A DNA stretch of 64,000 nucleotides from CAXBBB01 sp963841855. GTDB taxonomy: Bacteria > Bacteroidota > Rhodothermia > Rhodothermales > BA12. Below, in pieces: positions 52,999-61,668 of the stretch. The notes beneath the pieces were generated by a model. That model was given only the letters and a program-made list of their open reading frames with translations, searched no databases and was not told the DNA's origin. Both the position numbers and the translations under genes were made by a program. Positions within the stretch are counted from its first letter, which is position 1; every line of letters begins with the position of its first letter. The DNA is taken from the NCBI GenBank assembly GCA_963841855.1, contig CAWJEJ010000005.1:1-64000 (forward strand). The letters are read 5' to 3'.

Positions 52999-54231
52999 AT
53001 GGAAATCACCGGCTCTGCCTCTCAGGTCCTCGCTCAATCGCCCGAGAGCGATGTGCTCACGCTACCCGAGAAGGTGTCGTCGCGGCGCAGGCAGCACGAG
53101 TTGCGCGTCGGCGTGCCGTGCGAGATCAGCGGCGAGGAGTGCCGCGTCGCGATTGCGCCGTCGGGCGTGGCGACGCTGGTCGCCGAGGGCCACGAGGTGC
53201 TCGTCGAGCGGGGAGCGGGTGTCAACGCGCGTTTCGCCGACTCCGAGTACGCCGATGCGGGCGCCAACCTGGTAGACACGGCCGAGGAAGTCTACCGGGG
53301 CGCGACGGCCATCGCCAAAGTCGGCCCGCCGACGGCCGACGAGTGCGACCTGATCTCCAAAGGCGCGCTGCTCTTCTCTGCCCTGCATTTGGGTAGCCTG
53401 CAGCGCGATCTGGTGCAGCGGCTGATCGATCTCAACGTGACGGCAATCGGCTTCGAGTTTATTCGCGAGTCGGACGGCTCGCTCCCGATCGTGCGCATGA
53501 TGCACGAGATCATGGGGTCGATGAGCATCCAGATTGCCGCGCGCTACCTCGAAACGTCGTCGGGAGGCAAGGGCGTCATGCTAGGCGGCATCTCGGGCGT
53601 CCCCCCGGCGACAGTCGTCGTGCTCGGAGCGGGCGTGGTCGGCGAGTGGGCGGCGCGGACGGCGATTGGCTACGGCGCTCAGGTGATCGTGCTCGACCGT
53701 AGCCTATCGGCCCTGCGCCAACTCGAACTCCACCTGGACCGGCGCGTCATGACGGCCATGGCGACGCCGTACTACGTCCAAAACGCCATCGCCAAGGCCG
53801 ACGTCGTGATCGGCGCGATGATGAGCGAGGACGCGCGCTCGCCGGTCGTCGTCCCCGAGCAGCTCGTCAAGCAGATGCGGGGCGGCGCCGTCATCGTCGA
53901 CGCCGTCATCGACCAGGGCGGATGCGTCGAGACCAGCCGCGTCACGACGCACAGCGAGCCGACGTTCGTGGCGCATGGCGTGACGCACTACTGCGTGCCC
54001 AACATTCCCAGCAACGCCGCCCGCACGAGCACGCTGGCGCTGAGCAACGTGCTCGTGCCCTATCTCCTGCAATTCGGCGAGTCGCCCAACGTCAACGACG
54101 CGCTGTGGCGCTTCGCCGCCCTGCGCAGCGGCGCCTACGTCTATCGCCGCCACCTGACCAAGAAGGCGCTCGCGTCGATGCTCGGTCTGCCGCACCGCGA
54201 CATCGAACTGCTCGTAGCGAGCGGACTCTAA
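52999..54231 (+). CDS. ald: Alanine dehydrogenase
   Basis: The 410-residue protein has the AlaDH/PNT N-terminal domain (LRVGVPCEISGEECRVAIAP, GVATLVAEGHEVLVERGAGV). The NAD site is TVVVLGAGVVGEWAARTAIG, followed by DVVIGAMMSEDARSPVVVPE and the H-Y-C-V-P-N-I-P segment typical of the family. It interconverts L-alanine and pyruvate plus ammonia with NAD. An N-terminal extension of about 30 residues precedes the domain, as in Bacteroidota homologues. Confidence 0.87.
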   Translation: MEITGSASQVLAQSPESDVLTLPEKVSSRRRQHELRVGVPCEISGEECRVAIAPSGVATLVAEGHEVLVERGAGVNARFADSEYADAGANLVDTAEEVYRGATAIAKVGPPTADECDLISKGALLFSALHLGSLQRDLVQRLIDLNVTAIGFEFIRESDGSLPIVRMMHEIMGSMSIQIAARYLETSSGGKGVMLGGISGVPPATVVVLGAGVVGEWAARTAIGYGAQVIVLDRSLSALRQLELHLDRRVMTAMATPYYVQNAIAKADVVIGAMMSEDARSPVVVPEQLVKQMRGGAVIVDAVIDQGGCVETSRVTTHSEPTFVAHGVTHYCVPNIPSNAARTSTLALSNVLVPYLLQFGESPNVNDALWRFAALRSGAYVYRRHLTKKALASMLGLPHRDIELLVASGL

Positions 54232-54243
54232 CCCAACCTGCTC

Positions 54244-54519
54244 ATGGAACCGTCGCCCGAAATATATACCGTCCCTCCGGTCGTCCTGCTCGCCCTCCCG
54301 GCCGCCGCCTGCGTCATCGTGGGCGCGCTGCTGCTCGTCACCGCTATCCGGTCGCGGTCAAGAGCGAAGCAGATCGTCGGAGCCCTGCTGCTCGTTGCCG
54401 CTTCGCTGCTCATCTGGCGAATCGTCGCCTCCCAGTTTTGGGCAGTCAACAACTGCCTGGACGTGGGCGGTGTGTACGACGCCGACTTGGAAGAGTGCGT
54501 GTACGGAGCCGACCTGTAG
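54244..54519 (+). CDS. Small hypothetical membrane protein
   Basis: The 91-residue product has two helices (PPVVLLALPAAACVIVGALL, ALLLVAASLLIWRIVASQFW) and a C-terminal Cys-containing tail (NNCLDVGGVYDADLEECVYG) that could form a disulfide. It lies 12 bases after alanine dehydrogenase. No family is recognised. Confidence 0.6.
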   Translation: MEPSPEIYTVPPVVLLALPAAACVIVGALLLVTAIRSRSRAKQIVGALLLVAASLLIWRIVASQFWAVNNCLDVGGVYDADLEECVYGADL

Positions 54520-54589
54520 GCGGATTAGCCAGCGCTGCACAACCCGCCGTCGTGAGGCTCGTTGCTCTGCCTCTAACCCTCGACGCCTC

Positions 54590-55708
54590 ATGACGCCCAC
54601 TCCCGCCGACGTTCTCGACGCCCTTCGCACGATCCGCGATCCAGACGCCGACGCCGACATCGTTCGCCTGGGCTACGTCAAAGGCTTGATGGTCAGCCAA
54701 GGCCGCGTCGCGTTCACCGTCGTCGCGCCGCGCCCCGATACGGCGTTCGCGCAGCAGGCTCAGGAAGCGTGCCGGCGCGTGATCCGCGAGAGATTGGGGC
54801 CTGAGATCACGGTCGATGTCGAAATCGATTCTCCGGCTATCGGGCTGGGCGTCGACGTGTCGGCAGGAGGGAAGGCGGTTCAGACCAAGACGATTCCGGG
54901 CGTGCGGCATACCGTCGCCGTAGCGTCGGGCAAGGGCGGCGTCGGGAAGAGCACGGTCGCCGTCAACCTGGCCGTTTCGCTGGCGCAGCAAGGTTATGCG
55001 GTCGGACTGGTCGACACCGACATCTATGGCCCGTCGATCCCGACCATGTTCGGCATCCCGGACACCGAAAAGCCGCACGTGGACGAGGACCGCAAGATCG
55101 TTCCGCTCGAACGGCTGGGCGTCAAGCTGCTGTCGATGGGCTTTCTGGTCGACCAGACCAAAGCCGTCATCTGGCGCGGGCCGATGGTGTCGAGCGCCGT
55201 CCGCCAGTTTCTAGGCGATGCCAAGTGGGGCGAACTGGACTATCTCATCCTCGACCTGCCGCCGGGAACGGGCGACATCCAACTCACCATCGTCCAGACG
55301 ATCGCACTGACCGGCGCCGTCGTCGTGTCGACGCCCCAGGAAGTTGCCCTGGCCGACGCGCGCAAAGGCATCGCGATGTTCGACAACGTCCACGTGCCCG
55401 TTTTGGGTATCGTCGAGAACATGGCCTACTTCACACCGCCCGACCTGCCCGACCGCAAGTACTACCTGTTCGGCGAGGGCGGAGCCAAACGGCTCGCCGA
55501 AGCGCGCGGCCTGCCATTCCTGGGCCAAATCCCGATCGACCAGGACGTGCGCGAAGGTGGAGACGCGGGAACGCCCGTCGTCGTGCGCGAGCCGGACAGC
55601 GTCGTCGCCCAAGCCTTCCAGCACGTCGCTAGGGCGACGGTGGGCAGCGTCGACATCCGCGTCGCCGAGCAGCCGCCAACGCTGGCGACCGAAATCCTCT
55701 ACCGCTAG
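54590..55708 (+). CDS. apbC: Iron-sulfur cluster carrier ATPase Mrp/ApbC (NBP35 family)
   Basis: The 372-residue protein has an N-terminal DUF59/MIP18-like domain (VLDALRTIRDPDADADIVRL). The deviant Walker A P-loop is VASGKGGVGKSTVAVNLAVS, followed by switch VDTDIYGPSIPTMFGI and LILDLPPGTGDIQLTI. It carries [4Fe-4S] clusters to apo-proteins. The usual CxxC near the C-terminus is not visible, which occurs in several Bacteroidota homologues. The NifU-type scaffold follows, a common Fe-S pairing. Confidence 0.9.
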   Translation: MTPTPADVLDALRTIRDPDADADIVRLGYVKGLMVSQGRVAFTVVAPRPDTAFAQQAQEACRRVIRERLGPEITVDVEIDSPAIGLGVDVSAGGKAVQTKTIPGVRHTVAVASGKGGVGKSTVAVNLAVSLAQQGYAVGLVDTDIYGPSIPTMFGIPDTEKPHVDEDRKIVPLERLGVKLLSMGFLVDQTKAVIWRGPMVSSAVRQFLGDAKWGELDYLILDLPPGTGDIQLTIVQTIALTGAVVVSTPQEVALADARKGIAMFDNVHVPVLGIVENMAYFTPPDLPDRKYYLFGEGGAKRLAEARGLPFLGQIPIDQDVREGGDAGTPVVVREPDSVVAQAFQHVARATVGSVDIRVAEQPPTLATEILYR

Positions 55709-55756
55709 GGCACCTCGCTGCCCTGCCGCCGTATTCAGATCAGTAACCGAACCGCA

Positions 55757-56026
55757 ATGACCGAAACGCCTGCCCTTCACCAAGACCCCGCCGTCCGCCG
55801 CCAGATCGAAGAGTCGCTGGACAGCATCCGCCCCTACCTCATGGCCGACGGCGGCAGTGTCCGCCTGCTCGACGTGACTGAGGACATGATTGTCCAACTC
55901 GAACTTCTGGGCGCCTGCGGAAGCTGCCCCATGTCGACGATGACGCTGCGCGCCGGTATCGAACAGGCACTCAAACGCAGTGTCCCGCAGATCACGCGCG
56001 TAGAAGCTGTCAACGCCGTAGCCTGA
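55757..56026 (+). CDS. NifU C-terminal-like Fe-S scaffold protein
   Basis: This 89-residue NifU-like domain has IRPYLMADGGSVRLLDV and the cluster-binding motif GACGSCPMSTMTLRAGIEQA with the Cys-x2-Cys pair. Single-domain Nfu proteins assemble and deliver Fe-S clusters. It follows apbC by 48 bases, so the two likely work together. Confidence 0.92.
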   Translation: MTETPALHQDPAVRRQIEESLDSIRPYLMADGGSVRLLDVTEDMIVQLELLGACGSCPMSTMTLRAGIEQALKRSVPQITRVEAVNAVA

Positions 56027-56031
56027 CGACT

Positions 56032-56116
56032 GTCATCGCGAGGCCGTAGGCCGTGGCGATCTCTTGCGTGGCCGAACCGAAGGCGACTGCCACGTCGCTT
56101 CGCTCCTCGCAGTGAC
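56032..56116. repeat. Dispersed REP-like inverted repeat (GTCATCGCGAGG...CCTCGCAGTGAC)
   Basis: The 85-bp element has imperfect inverted ends and a core (CCACGTCGCTTCGCTCCTCG) of the kind found dispersed in many Bacteroidota and other genomes. It begins six bases after the NifU-type gene. Confidence 0.65.
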
Positions 56117-56129
56117 AGCCAGAACTGAA

Positions 56130-56162
56130 AGAGGCTCGCTCCTTTCCGGGGAGCGAGCCTCT
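56130..56162. terminator. Bidirectional hairpin terminator between nifU-type gene and rnpB
   Basis: AGAGGCTCGCTCC at 56130-56142 pairs with GGAGCGAGCCTCT at 56150-56162 across a 7-base loop. CGTTTTGT follows on the plus strand and TTTC on the minus strand. It lies 14 bases beyond the 3' end of rnpB. Confidence 0.8.
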
Positions 56163-56176
56163 CGTTTTGTGGCGTC

Positions 56177-56629
56177 GGCGCATCGGTAAGCCGGATCCTG
56201 TCGCTGTCGGGGAGCCACAACGCCCCCGGCGGCGGATCATCATCTATCTATCGCTCCGACCGAATCTCCGAAGAGACCGGCAGAGTCACGCGGCCTACCC
56301 GCCTCCCGATTCGCGTCCGGCTGACGCGGCAGGCGAGCACGAATGTCCGCCTGCGAGAGACTGCGTGGCCTTGCACCCCGCGAGGTTTGCCTGAGCGCCG
56401 CCGTCACCGGCGCCGCCGAGAGTTCTTAGGCTCTCGTTTCACCCATCACCTGTGCCCTAGTCGGTCGCCCGAGCCAAAGCCATCGGCTGGTTTGCTTTCT
56501 GCTGCACGTGCTGTCGCCGCCCGGAAGCGGCTCCCCGACTGTTCGCCGGGCGCGGTGCCGTGTGGTGTCCGGACTTTCCTCATCGCGCCCGACCCAGAGG
56601 CCGAGCGCGACGCGATGATCTGATGCGCC
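56177..56629 (-). ncRNA. rnpB: RNase P RNA
   Basis: The minus strand carries the universal blocks of bacterial type A RNase P RNA. Near the 5' end is GAGGAAAGTCCGGACACC (5' half of P4), inside are GATGGGTGAAACG and GGGTGCAAGGCC, and near the 3' end is ACAGGATCCGGCTTACCGA (3' half of P4). Helix P1 is formed by GGCGCATC at 56622-56629 and GATGCGCC at 56177-56184. It is the catalytic RNA that trims tRNA 5' ends. The exact ends are approximate. Confidence 0.93.
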
Positions 56630-56658
56630 GAACGGTTTGGCTCCGTCCTCTCCAACTG

Positions 56659-56733
56659 GTCATTCCAAGCCTGTCGAAGGATCTCCATAACAGCGGTTAA
56701 CGACGGAGGTCCTTCAGCTTCGCTCAGGATGAC
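56659..56733. repeat. MITE-like inverted repeat, related to 32129-32221
   Basis: The 75-bp element is bounded by GTCATTCCAAGCCTGTCGAA and CTTCGCTCAGGATGAC. It lies 29 bases upstream of the rnpB 5' end, so the rnpB promoter must overlap or flank it. Confidence 0.7.
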
Positions 56734-56759
56734 GGTGAGAAAGAAGACGAAGCCGGGCT

Positions 56760-57533
56760 TCAGCCTGCGATCTCGGCGTTGATCTGCTCGCCCATCTCGT
56801 GAAAGAGTTCGGAGTCGACGATCATGCGGCCGGTGTGCTCACACAGCGGAATGTGAGCGCGCTGCTGAATCTCGATCTGCTGCTGCGGTGGGATCGCGAA
56901 GCCACCAGCGGCGCCGCGTTCGAGCGGGACCACGGCGCGTCCGTCGCGGAGGCGTCCGCGGAGGCGCTTGTACATAGCGGTGTGCTTGTCGTCCACATCC
57001 TTGACCGCCTCGTCGCGGCGCTCGGCCAAGCCTTGCTCTTCGCTCGCGGTCTCGTTCATCACGCCGCCCAGTTCTTCGCGCTTCGAAGCGAGCATCTCAT
57101 TGAGTTCGCCCAGGCGCGCGTCCGTTTCCTCGACTTTGAACTGGCGCGGCTCGACGCCCCGTGCGATCTGGTCGATGTTGCCTTGGGCGTCGATGATGCG
57201 CTGGCGCGAGGCTTCGATCTCCTTGGAGAGCGCGTCGTATTCGCGGTTGTTACGGACCTGGTTCTGCTGCTCGGTGTACTTGCGGATCGCGTTCTCGCTC
57301 TCCTTCATCTCATTCTCGTGCTGGCGGTGCGCCTGGGCATCGTCCTGAGCTTCCTGAGCTAGCGTGCGCTTGCGGTCTTCCAGTGTCGCGCGCTCGGATT
57401 CGAGTTCGGCGATTTCGTCCGGCAGATCGCCTCTGAGCTTGCGTAGGCGGTCGAGCTTGCTGTCGAGGTGCTGCAAACGCGATATGGCGCGGAGCTGCGT
57501 GATCGTCGGGGTTTCGGCGGTGAGTTCTGCCAT
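56760..57533 (-). CDS. Coiled-coil protein of the C4-type zinc-ribbon (CT398-like) family, ribbon degenerate
   Basis: The 257-residue protein is mostly a long antiparallel coiled coil (SRLQHLDSKLDRLRKLRGDL, VRNNREYDALSKEIEASRQR). It ends in what should be a zinc ribbon: RGAAGGFAIPPQQQIEIQQR, then PLCEHTGRMIV. In the family this region has CxxC...CxxC. Here only the Cys of CEH remains, so zinc binding is unlikely. Homologues are implicated in flagellar or envelope processes in some species, but the role here is unknown. The Met at 57533 gives the conserved start. Confidence 0.82.
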   Translation of the reverse strand: MAELTAETPTITQLRAISRLQHLDSKLDRLRKLRGDLPDEIAELESERATLEDRKRTLAQEAQDDAQAHRQHENEMKESENAIRKYTEQQNQVRNNREYDALSKEIEASRQRIIDAQGNIDQIARGVEPRQFKVEETDARLGELNEMLASKREELGGVMNETASEEQGLAERRDEAVKDVDDKHTAMYKRLRGRLRDGRAVVPLERGAAGGFAIPPQQQIEIQQRAHIPLCEHTGRMIVDSELFHEMGEQINAEIAG

Positions 57534-57627
57534 AGTGTTCGGAGTCGGATCGACGGAAATGAGAGGGGCGGAGCCTGCGTGGTACGATGGCGTGCCATCC
57601 GGGTTCGCCAAATTGAGGCGAAGGAAA

Positions 57628-58758
57628 CTAGCGCTCGGCCACGTGAACGCGTGACGGATCGGTGCGGGTCTGCGTCCGGCTCCACGCGATGGCTGGAAGG
57701 TGCTCGTTGAGGTAGTCCATTAGGATCTGCTCGGTGACGCGCTCGGTCTCGTAATGCCCGGCCGTGACGTAGGTCAGGCGCGGATGTCCGGCGGCGTCGA
57801 GCGCGTCCGAAAACAGGTGATAGGTTACGTCGGCGGTGACGTAGGCGTCGGCCTTTGCGGCGAGTGCGGAGGGCAGAAAACTGCTGCCCGATCCGCCACA
57901 CACGGCGACGCGCCTGATCGCCCGGTCTGCTACGGCGGCGCGGACGGCGGGCGTGCCCAGGCACCGGCAGACGTGGTCGAGAAACGCGCCAGGCTCCATC
58001 GCACGTTCCAACTCGCCGACCGCTCCCAATCCCGTCCACCGATCGGCCTGGCCGACTTCGATCCAGTCGAACGCCGGTTCTTCGTAGGGATGCGCGCCGC
58101 GGAGCGCTCGGATCAGAGCGGATTTGGCTGCGCGCGGCGCCAGCATTTCGAGACGCGCTTCGGGCTCGCGCGCTAGCTCTCCCGTCGGCGTCCCAGTCCA
58201 CGGAGCCGACCCGGCGAGCGGGCGAAACGTGCCCGATCCGCCCGTCACGAAACTGCACTCGGAGTAATCGCCCAAGATTCCAGCGCCCCCATCGGCCAGC
58301 GCCTCGCGGACTGCGTCGATGTGACCGGTGGGAACGAAGGCCACCAGTTTGGCCCATCGGTTGGAAGTGGGGCGAAGCACGCGCGCGCCGCTCAGACCGA
58401 GTTGGCCTGCCAGGGCGATTGAGACGCCTCCGCGTGCTGAGTCGAGATTGGTGTGCGCGCTGACGAGCGAGACGCCTGCCCGGACGAATGCAAACGCGAG
58501 CCCGCTCGGTCCGGCGCCCGCTGCGAACCGCTTGCTCGGCTTGAACAGCAGCGGATGATGCGTCACTACGATGCCTGCTCCCAGCGCCACCGCTTCGGCG
58601 AGCACTTGGGGCGTCGCGTCCAGTGCGATCAGCCCCCGCGTCACCCGCTGCGCGTCGTCGCCCACCTGCAGGCCGACGTTGTCCCACGGCTCTGCCAGAT
58701 CGGCGGGCGCCCAGCGCGTCAGAGCCGACCACACGTCGGCGACAGTCGGCGCGCTCAC
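57628..58758 (-). CDS. Nif3-like dinuclear metal centre protein (YqfO/DUF34 type)
   Basis: The 376-residue protein starts APTVADVWSALTRWAPADLA with EPWDNVGLQVGD and has IVVTHHPLLFKP (metal His pair), SAHTNLDSARGGVS (His/Asp) and a C-terminal TAGHYETERV (His/Glu ligands). The central inserted PII-like part (KLVAFVPTGHIDAVREALAD, HPYEEPAFD) marks the long YqfO form. Its enzymatic role is unsettled; GTP cyclohydrolase-like activity has been proposed. The GTG at 58758 overlaps the stop of the MFS gene as GTGA. Confidence 0.9.
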   Translation of the reverse strand: MSAPTVADVWSALTRWAPADLAEPWDNVGLQVGDDAQRVTRGLIALDATPQVLAEAVALGAGIVVTHHPLLFKPSKRFAAGAGPSGLAFAFVRAGVSLVSAHTNLDSARGGVSIALAGQLGLSGARVLRPTSNRWAKLVAFVPTGHIDAVREALADGGAGILGDYSECSFVTGGSGTFRPLAGSAPWTGTPTGELAREPEARLEMLAPRAAKSALIRALRGAHPYEEPAFDWIEVGQADRWTGLGAVGELERAMEPGAFLDHVCRCLGTPAVRAAVADRAIRRVAVCGGSGSSFLPSALAAKADAYVTADVTYHLFSDALDAAGHPRLTYVTAGHYETERVTEQILMDYLNEHLPAIAWSRTQTRTDPSRVHVAER

Positions 58759-60077
58759 GGCAGCGGGGGAGCGGAGGCAGCGCGGCCCGACAGGCGAACG
58801 CCCTCCTTCTCGTCGACGCGCAGCAGCAGTAGCCCGCCGATCACGAAGAAGAGCACGGTGACGGACATGCCCGCCCTGTGCGAGTCGAACGCCGACAGCA
58901 GCGCGCCATAGAGCAATGTGCCGATGAAGGCCGTCGCCCTTCCCGAAAAGGCGAAGAAGCCATAAAACTCGCTCTCCTTGTCGTCCGGCACGAAGCGGCC
59001 CAGCAGCGACCGGCTCGCCGACTGGTTGGGACCGACCATCAGACCGGCCAGGATTGCCGATGCCCAAAACACATCGCGCGATTCTGAAAACAGCACGCCC
59101 AGGCTCGCGATCGTCAGCCCGACGATCGAGATCAGAATGGTGTTGCGCCCGCCGATCTTATCGTCCAGAAAGCCCAGCGCGATCGCCCCGATGCCTGCCG
59201 CGACGTTGAGGACGATGCCCAGCATGATCACGTCGGAGAGCGCGAAGTCGAACACGTTGACGGCGAAGATCGACCCCATCGCGAAGATGACGACCAGTCC
59301 GTCGTTGTAGACCAGCCGCGCCACCAGCAGGCGGACGATCTGGCGATAGGTGCGGATCTCGTTGAACGTCTCACGCAGTTCCTTGAACGCGAGTGTGACG
59401 GCTCTGCTTGGGGCAACGGGCGTCCGCGCGGGCGGCGGCTCCTTGACAACCAGAGCGAAGGGCAGCATGAAGACGGCGAACCACACGGCTACGAGCAGCA
59501 TCGTCGCCCGGACGTTTTCGCCTCCTTCTGCGGCCAATCCGAAGAAGCCCAGAAAGCCGTCGCGCATCGGTCCCTCCTGGACGAACCCGTAGAGGGCGAT
59601 CAGCATGGCCATGATGGCGCCAATGTAGCCCAGGCCCCAGCCGAAGCCCGACACGCGCCCGATGTGCTCGGGCGGCGCTAGATCAGGCAGGAACGAGTTG
59701 TAGAAGACGCCGCCCAACTCGAAGCAGACGTTGGCGATGGCGACGATCACGATGGCCGTGAGGGCTTGCCCAGGCTCCATCCAAAACAGCGCCGCCGTCC
59801 CGATGATGCAGATGACGCTCGTGATCAGCAGCGCTCGCTTGCGCATGGCGCTCCGATCGGCGACGGCTCCGGCAAGTGGAGCCAGTAGAGCGATGGCGAT
59901 TGCGGAGACCGAAACGCCCCACGTCCACAACGTCGTCAGGTCCTCGCCCGTCAGCGACATCGCTTGCACGAAGTAGGCGCTGTAGATGAACGTGATGACG
60001 AGCGTCGTAAACGACGAGTTTGCCACGTCGAAGAGCGCCCACGAAAGGATGGACGGTCGGGTGAGAATGCGGGCCAT
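58755..60077 (-). CDS. MFS transporter, UMF1-like
   Basis: The 440-residue protein has twelve helices. It begins SILSWALFDVANSSFTTLVI, the Atg22/UMF1 signature W-x-x-Y/F-D-x-A-N-S, with LLAPLAGAVADRSAMRKRAL (motif A-like). The loop LGRFVPDDKESEFYGFFAFS is also characteristic. It probably exports or imports small metabolites. Its stop codon overlaps the start of the Nif3-like gene. Confidence 0.88.
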   Translation of the reverse strand: MARILTRPSILSWALFDVANSSFTTLVITFIYSAYFVQAMSLTGEDLTTLWTWGVSVSAIAIALLAPLAGAVADRSAMRKRALLITSVICIIGTAALFWMEPGQALTAIVIVAIANVCFELGGVFYNSFLPDLAPPEHIGRVSGFGWGLGYIGAIMAMLIALYGFVQEGPMRDGFLGFFGLAAEGGENVRATMLLVAVWFAVFMLPFALVVKEPPPARTPVAPSRAVTLAFKELRETFNEIRTYRQIVRLLVARLVYNDGLVVIFAMGSIFAVNVFDFALSDVIMLGIVLNVAAGIGAIALGFLDDKIGGRNTILISIVGLTIASLGVLFSESRDVFWASAILAGLMVGPNQSASRSLLGRFVPDDKESEFYGFFAFSGRATAFIGTLLYGALLSAFDSHRAGMSVTVLFFVIGGLLLLRVDEKEGVRLSGRAASAPPLP

Positions 60078-60225
60078 GCGGTCGGGCGAAAGGATCGACC
60101 AATCTAGGGACCGCCGCCCCGACGCGCACCGGCACAGTGCGGCCGCGTCGCGACCTTTGCGCCAAAGAGGATCGGCGTGGCGAAACCACGTGACGAACGC
60201 CTGTGCTGCGCCGAGAAGCTGCTGC

Positions 60226-60612
60226 TCAGTTGGGCTGGACCACCAGAAATGCTTCGGGCTGCGTTCTCGCTACCAGCGTCGCCTGCGCCGATGGGCGCCG
60301 CATCGCCAAGCGCTCACTGAGCAATGCGTGCCACTGATGCCCCTCGGCGAGGTCGATCTCAACTGCTCCGGAAGCGCTTTCCAGAAAGAGACGTGCTTTG
60401 GCGCCGCTCACCGTCCAGCGAACCGCTGAGACGTCGCGCAGGTGGAGCATCCGAACCGAACGGCGAAACAGAATAGTGGTATGCAGTTCGATGCGGTCCG
60501 AAAACAGCAGCGCGCGCCCCCGGGGCATCAACCATCCGCCCATCCAGAAGGTCGACGAAAGCAGCGGACGCAGTAGAACCGGAGGCATGACAGGGGGAGA
60601 AAAGAGAGGCAA
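60226..60612 (-). CDS. Hypothetical protein, possible PH-like domain
   Basis: The 128-residue product is beta-rich (GRALLFSDRIELHTTILFRR, LHLRDVSAVRWTVSGAKARL) with a C-terminal helix (HQWHALLSERLA). This layout resembles small bacterial PH-like domains but no signature confirms it. A Met at 60588 is an alternative start. There is no signal peptide. Confidence 0.5.
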   Translation of the reverse strand: MPLFSPPVMPPVLLRPLLSSTFWMGGWLMPRGRALLFSDRIELHTTILFRRSVRMLHLRDVSAVRWTVSGAKARLFLESASGAVEIDLAEGHQWHALLSERLAMRRPSAQATLVARTQPEAFLVVQPN

Positions 60613-60792
60613 GGGTATGCTTGCCCAGCGATTGTGGTACCCGGTGGACGCGGCCTGAACCCATTACGTTACGGGCATTTTGGCGTGCCCTTGCGTCGTC
60701 GGACTCGGGAGCGCGCATCACGGGGCCGAAACTATGCGTTGCAACAAGTGTTCTCGCCATCGTCACGTTTCAGGCCGTAAGTTGCGCGCCGC

Positions 60793-60865
60793 GCCCTCGT
60801 AGCTCAGGGGATAGAGCGACGGTTTCCTAAACCGCAGGTCGCAGGTTCAATTCCTGCCGAGGGCA
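60793..60865 (+). tRNA. tRNA-Arg(CCU)
   Basis: The cloverleaf has acceptor stem GCCCTCG/CGAGGGC, D arm AGCTCAGGGGATAGAGC, anticodon arm CGGT-TTCCTAA-ACCG with anticodon CCT, and T arm GCAGG-TTCAATT-CCTGC. Discriminator A, CCA not encoded. Pair 27-43 is A-C. Confidence 0.95.
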
Positions 60866-60936
60866 CTGCGCCGCTCCTTTCGCACCGTGCCTGGGACGAA
60901 CGTGTTCTCACTCCTCACCCTTACCTCTCCAACACC

Positions 60937-61668
60937 ATGAAGAATCTCACCTCCCTATCCGCGCTGCTGGCGCTGCTGCTCTTTACCGCGTGCGGCGACG
61001 TTGGGGATGCGCCTGTCGCTGAGACCGGCGCCGCTGTCGACCTGATGACCGCCGAGGGCGTCGAGCTGCCCATCGACAAATCCCAGAGCAGCGTCAAGTG
61101 GTTGGGTGCCAAAGTTACCGGCACCCACGATGGCGGCTTCAACGGCTTCGACGGCTCCGTTACGGTCAACGAAGGCTCTGTTACGGGCGTCACTGTCCTG
61201 ATCGACATGAACTCGCTCTACAGCGACAACGACGATCTGACCGGCCACCTGCTCAGCGCCGACTTCTTCGACGCGCCCAACAACCCCGAAGGCCGCTTCG
61301 AAGCAACCAGCTTCACCCCGACGCCCGGCGACTCGGCAACCCACACGGTCACGGGCAACCTGACGATGCGCGGCACGACGAAGAGCGTCACCTTCCCCGC
61401 CAACATCACCGTCACCGCCGATCGCGCCACGGCCGACGCCGACTTCATCATCGATCGTCAAAACTGGGGCATCGTCTACGAAGGCCGCCCCGACGACCTG
61501 ATAAGCGACGAAGTTCGCATCATGTTCGACATCGTCGCCGCTCCCGGCGCCGTGACGGCTGGCATGGGCTCGCACTCGGCCACCGATCACAACGGTGCGA
61601 ACGCCGATGCCAATCACGCGAGCAGCGTCGATCACTCGAACGCCGATCACTCCCACGACGACATGTGA
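60937..61668 (+). CDS. YceI family lipoprotein with His-rich tail
   Basis: The 243-residue product has a lipoprotein signal (LSALLALLLFTAC) and a YceI lipocalin-like barrel: LPIDKSQSSVKWLGAKVTGT, then DLTGHLLSADFFDAPNNPEG and TVTGNLTMRGTTKSVTFPAN. YceI proteins bind isoprenoid quinones or other amphiphiles in the periplasm. The C-terminal tail (SHSATDHNGANADANHASS, then DHSNADHSHDDM) is rich in His and Asp and could bind metal. Its stop overlaps the GTG of folK. Confidence 0.9.
   Translation: MKNLTSLSALLALLLFTACGDVGDAPVAETGAAVDLMTAEGVELPIDKSQSSVKWLGAKVTGTHDGGFNGFDGSVTVNEGSVTGVTVLIDMNSLYSDNDDLTGHLLSADFFDAPNNPEGRFEATSFTPTPGDSATHTVTGNLTMRGTTKSVTFPANITVTADRATADADFIIDRQNWGIVYEGRPDDLISDEVRIMFDIVAAPGAVTAGMGSHSATDHNGANADANHASSVDHSNADHSHDDM

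Noticed and set aside
56010..56623. Short open frames across the rnpB region
   Set aside because: The region carries the conserved RNase P RNA blocks and P1 pairing, which explains the sequence better than any coding frame.
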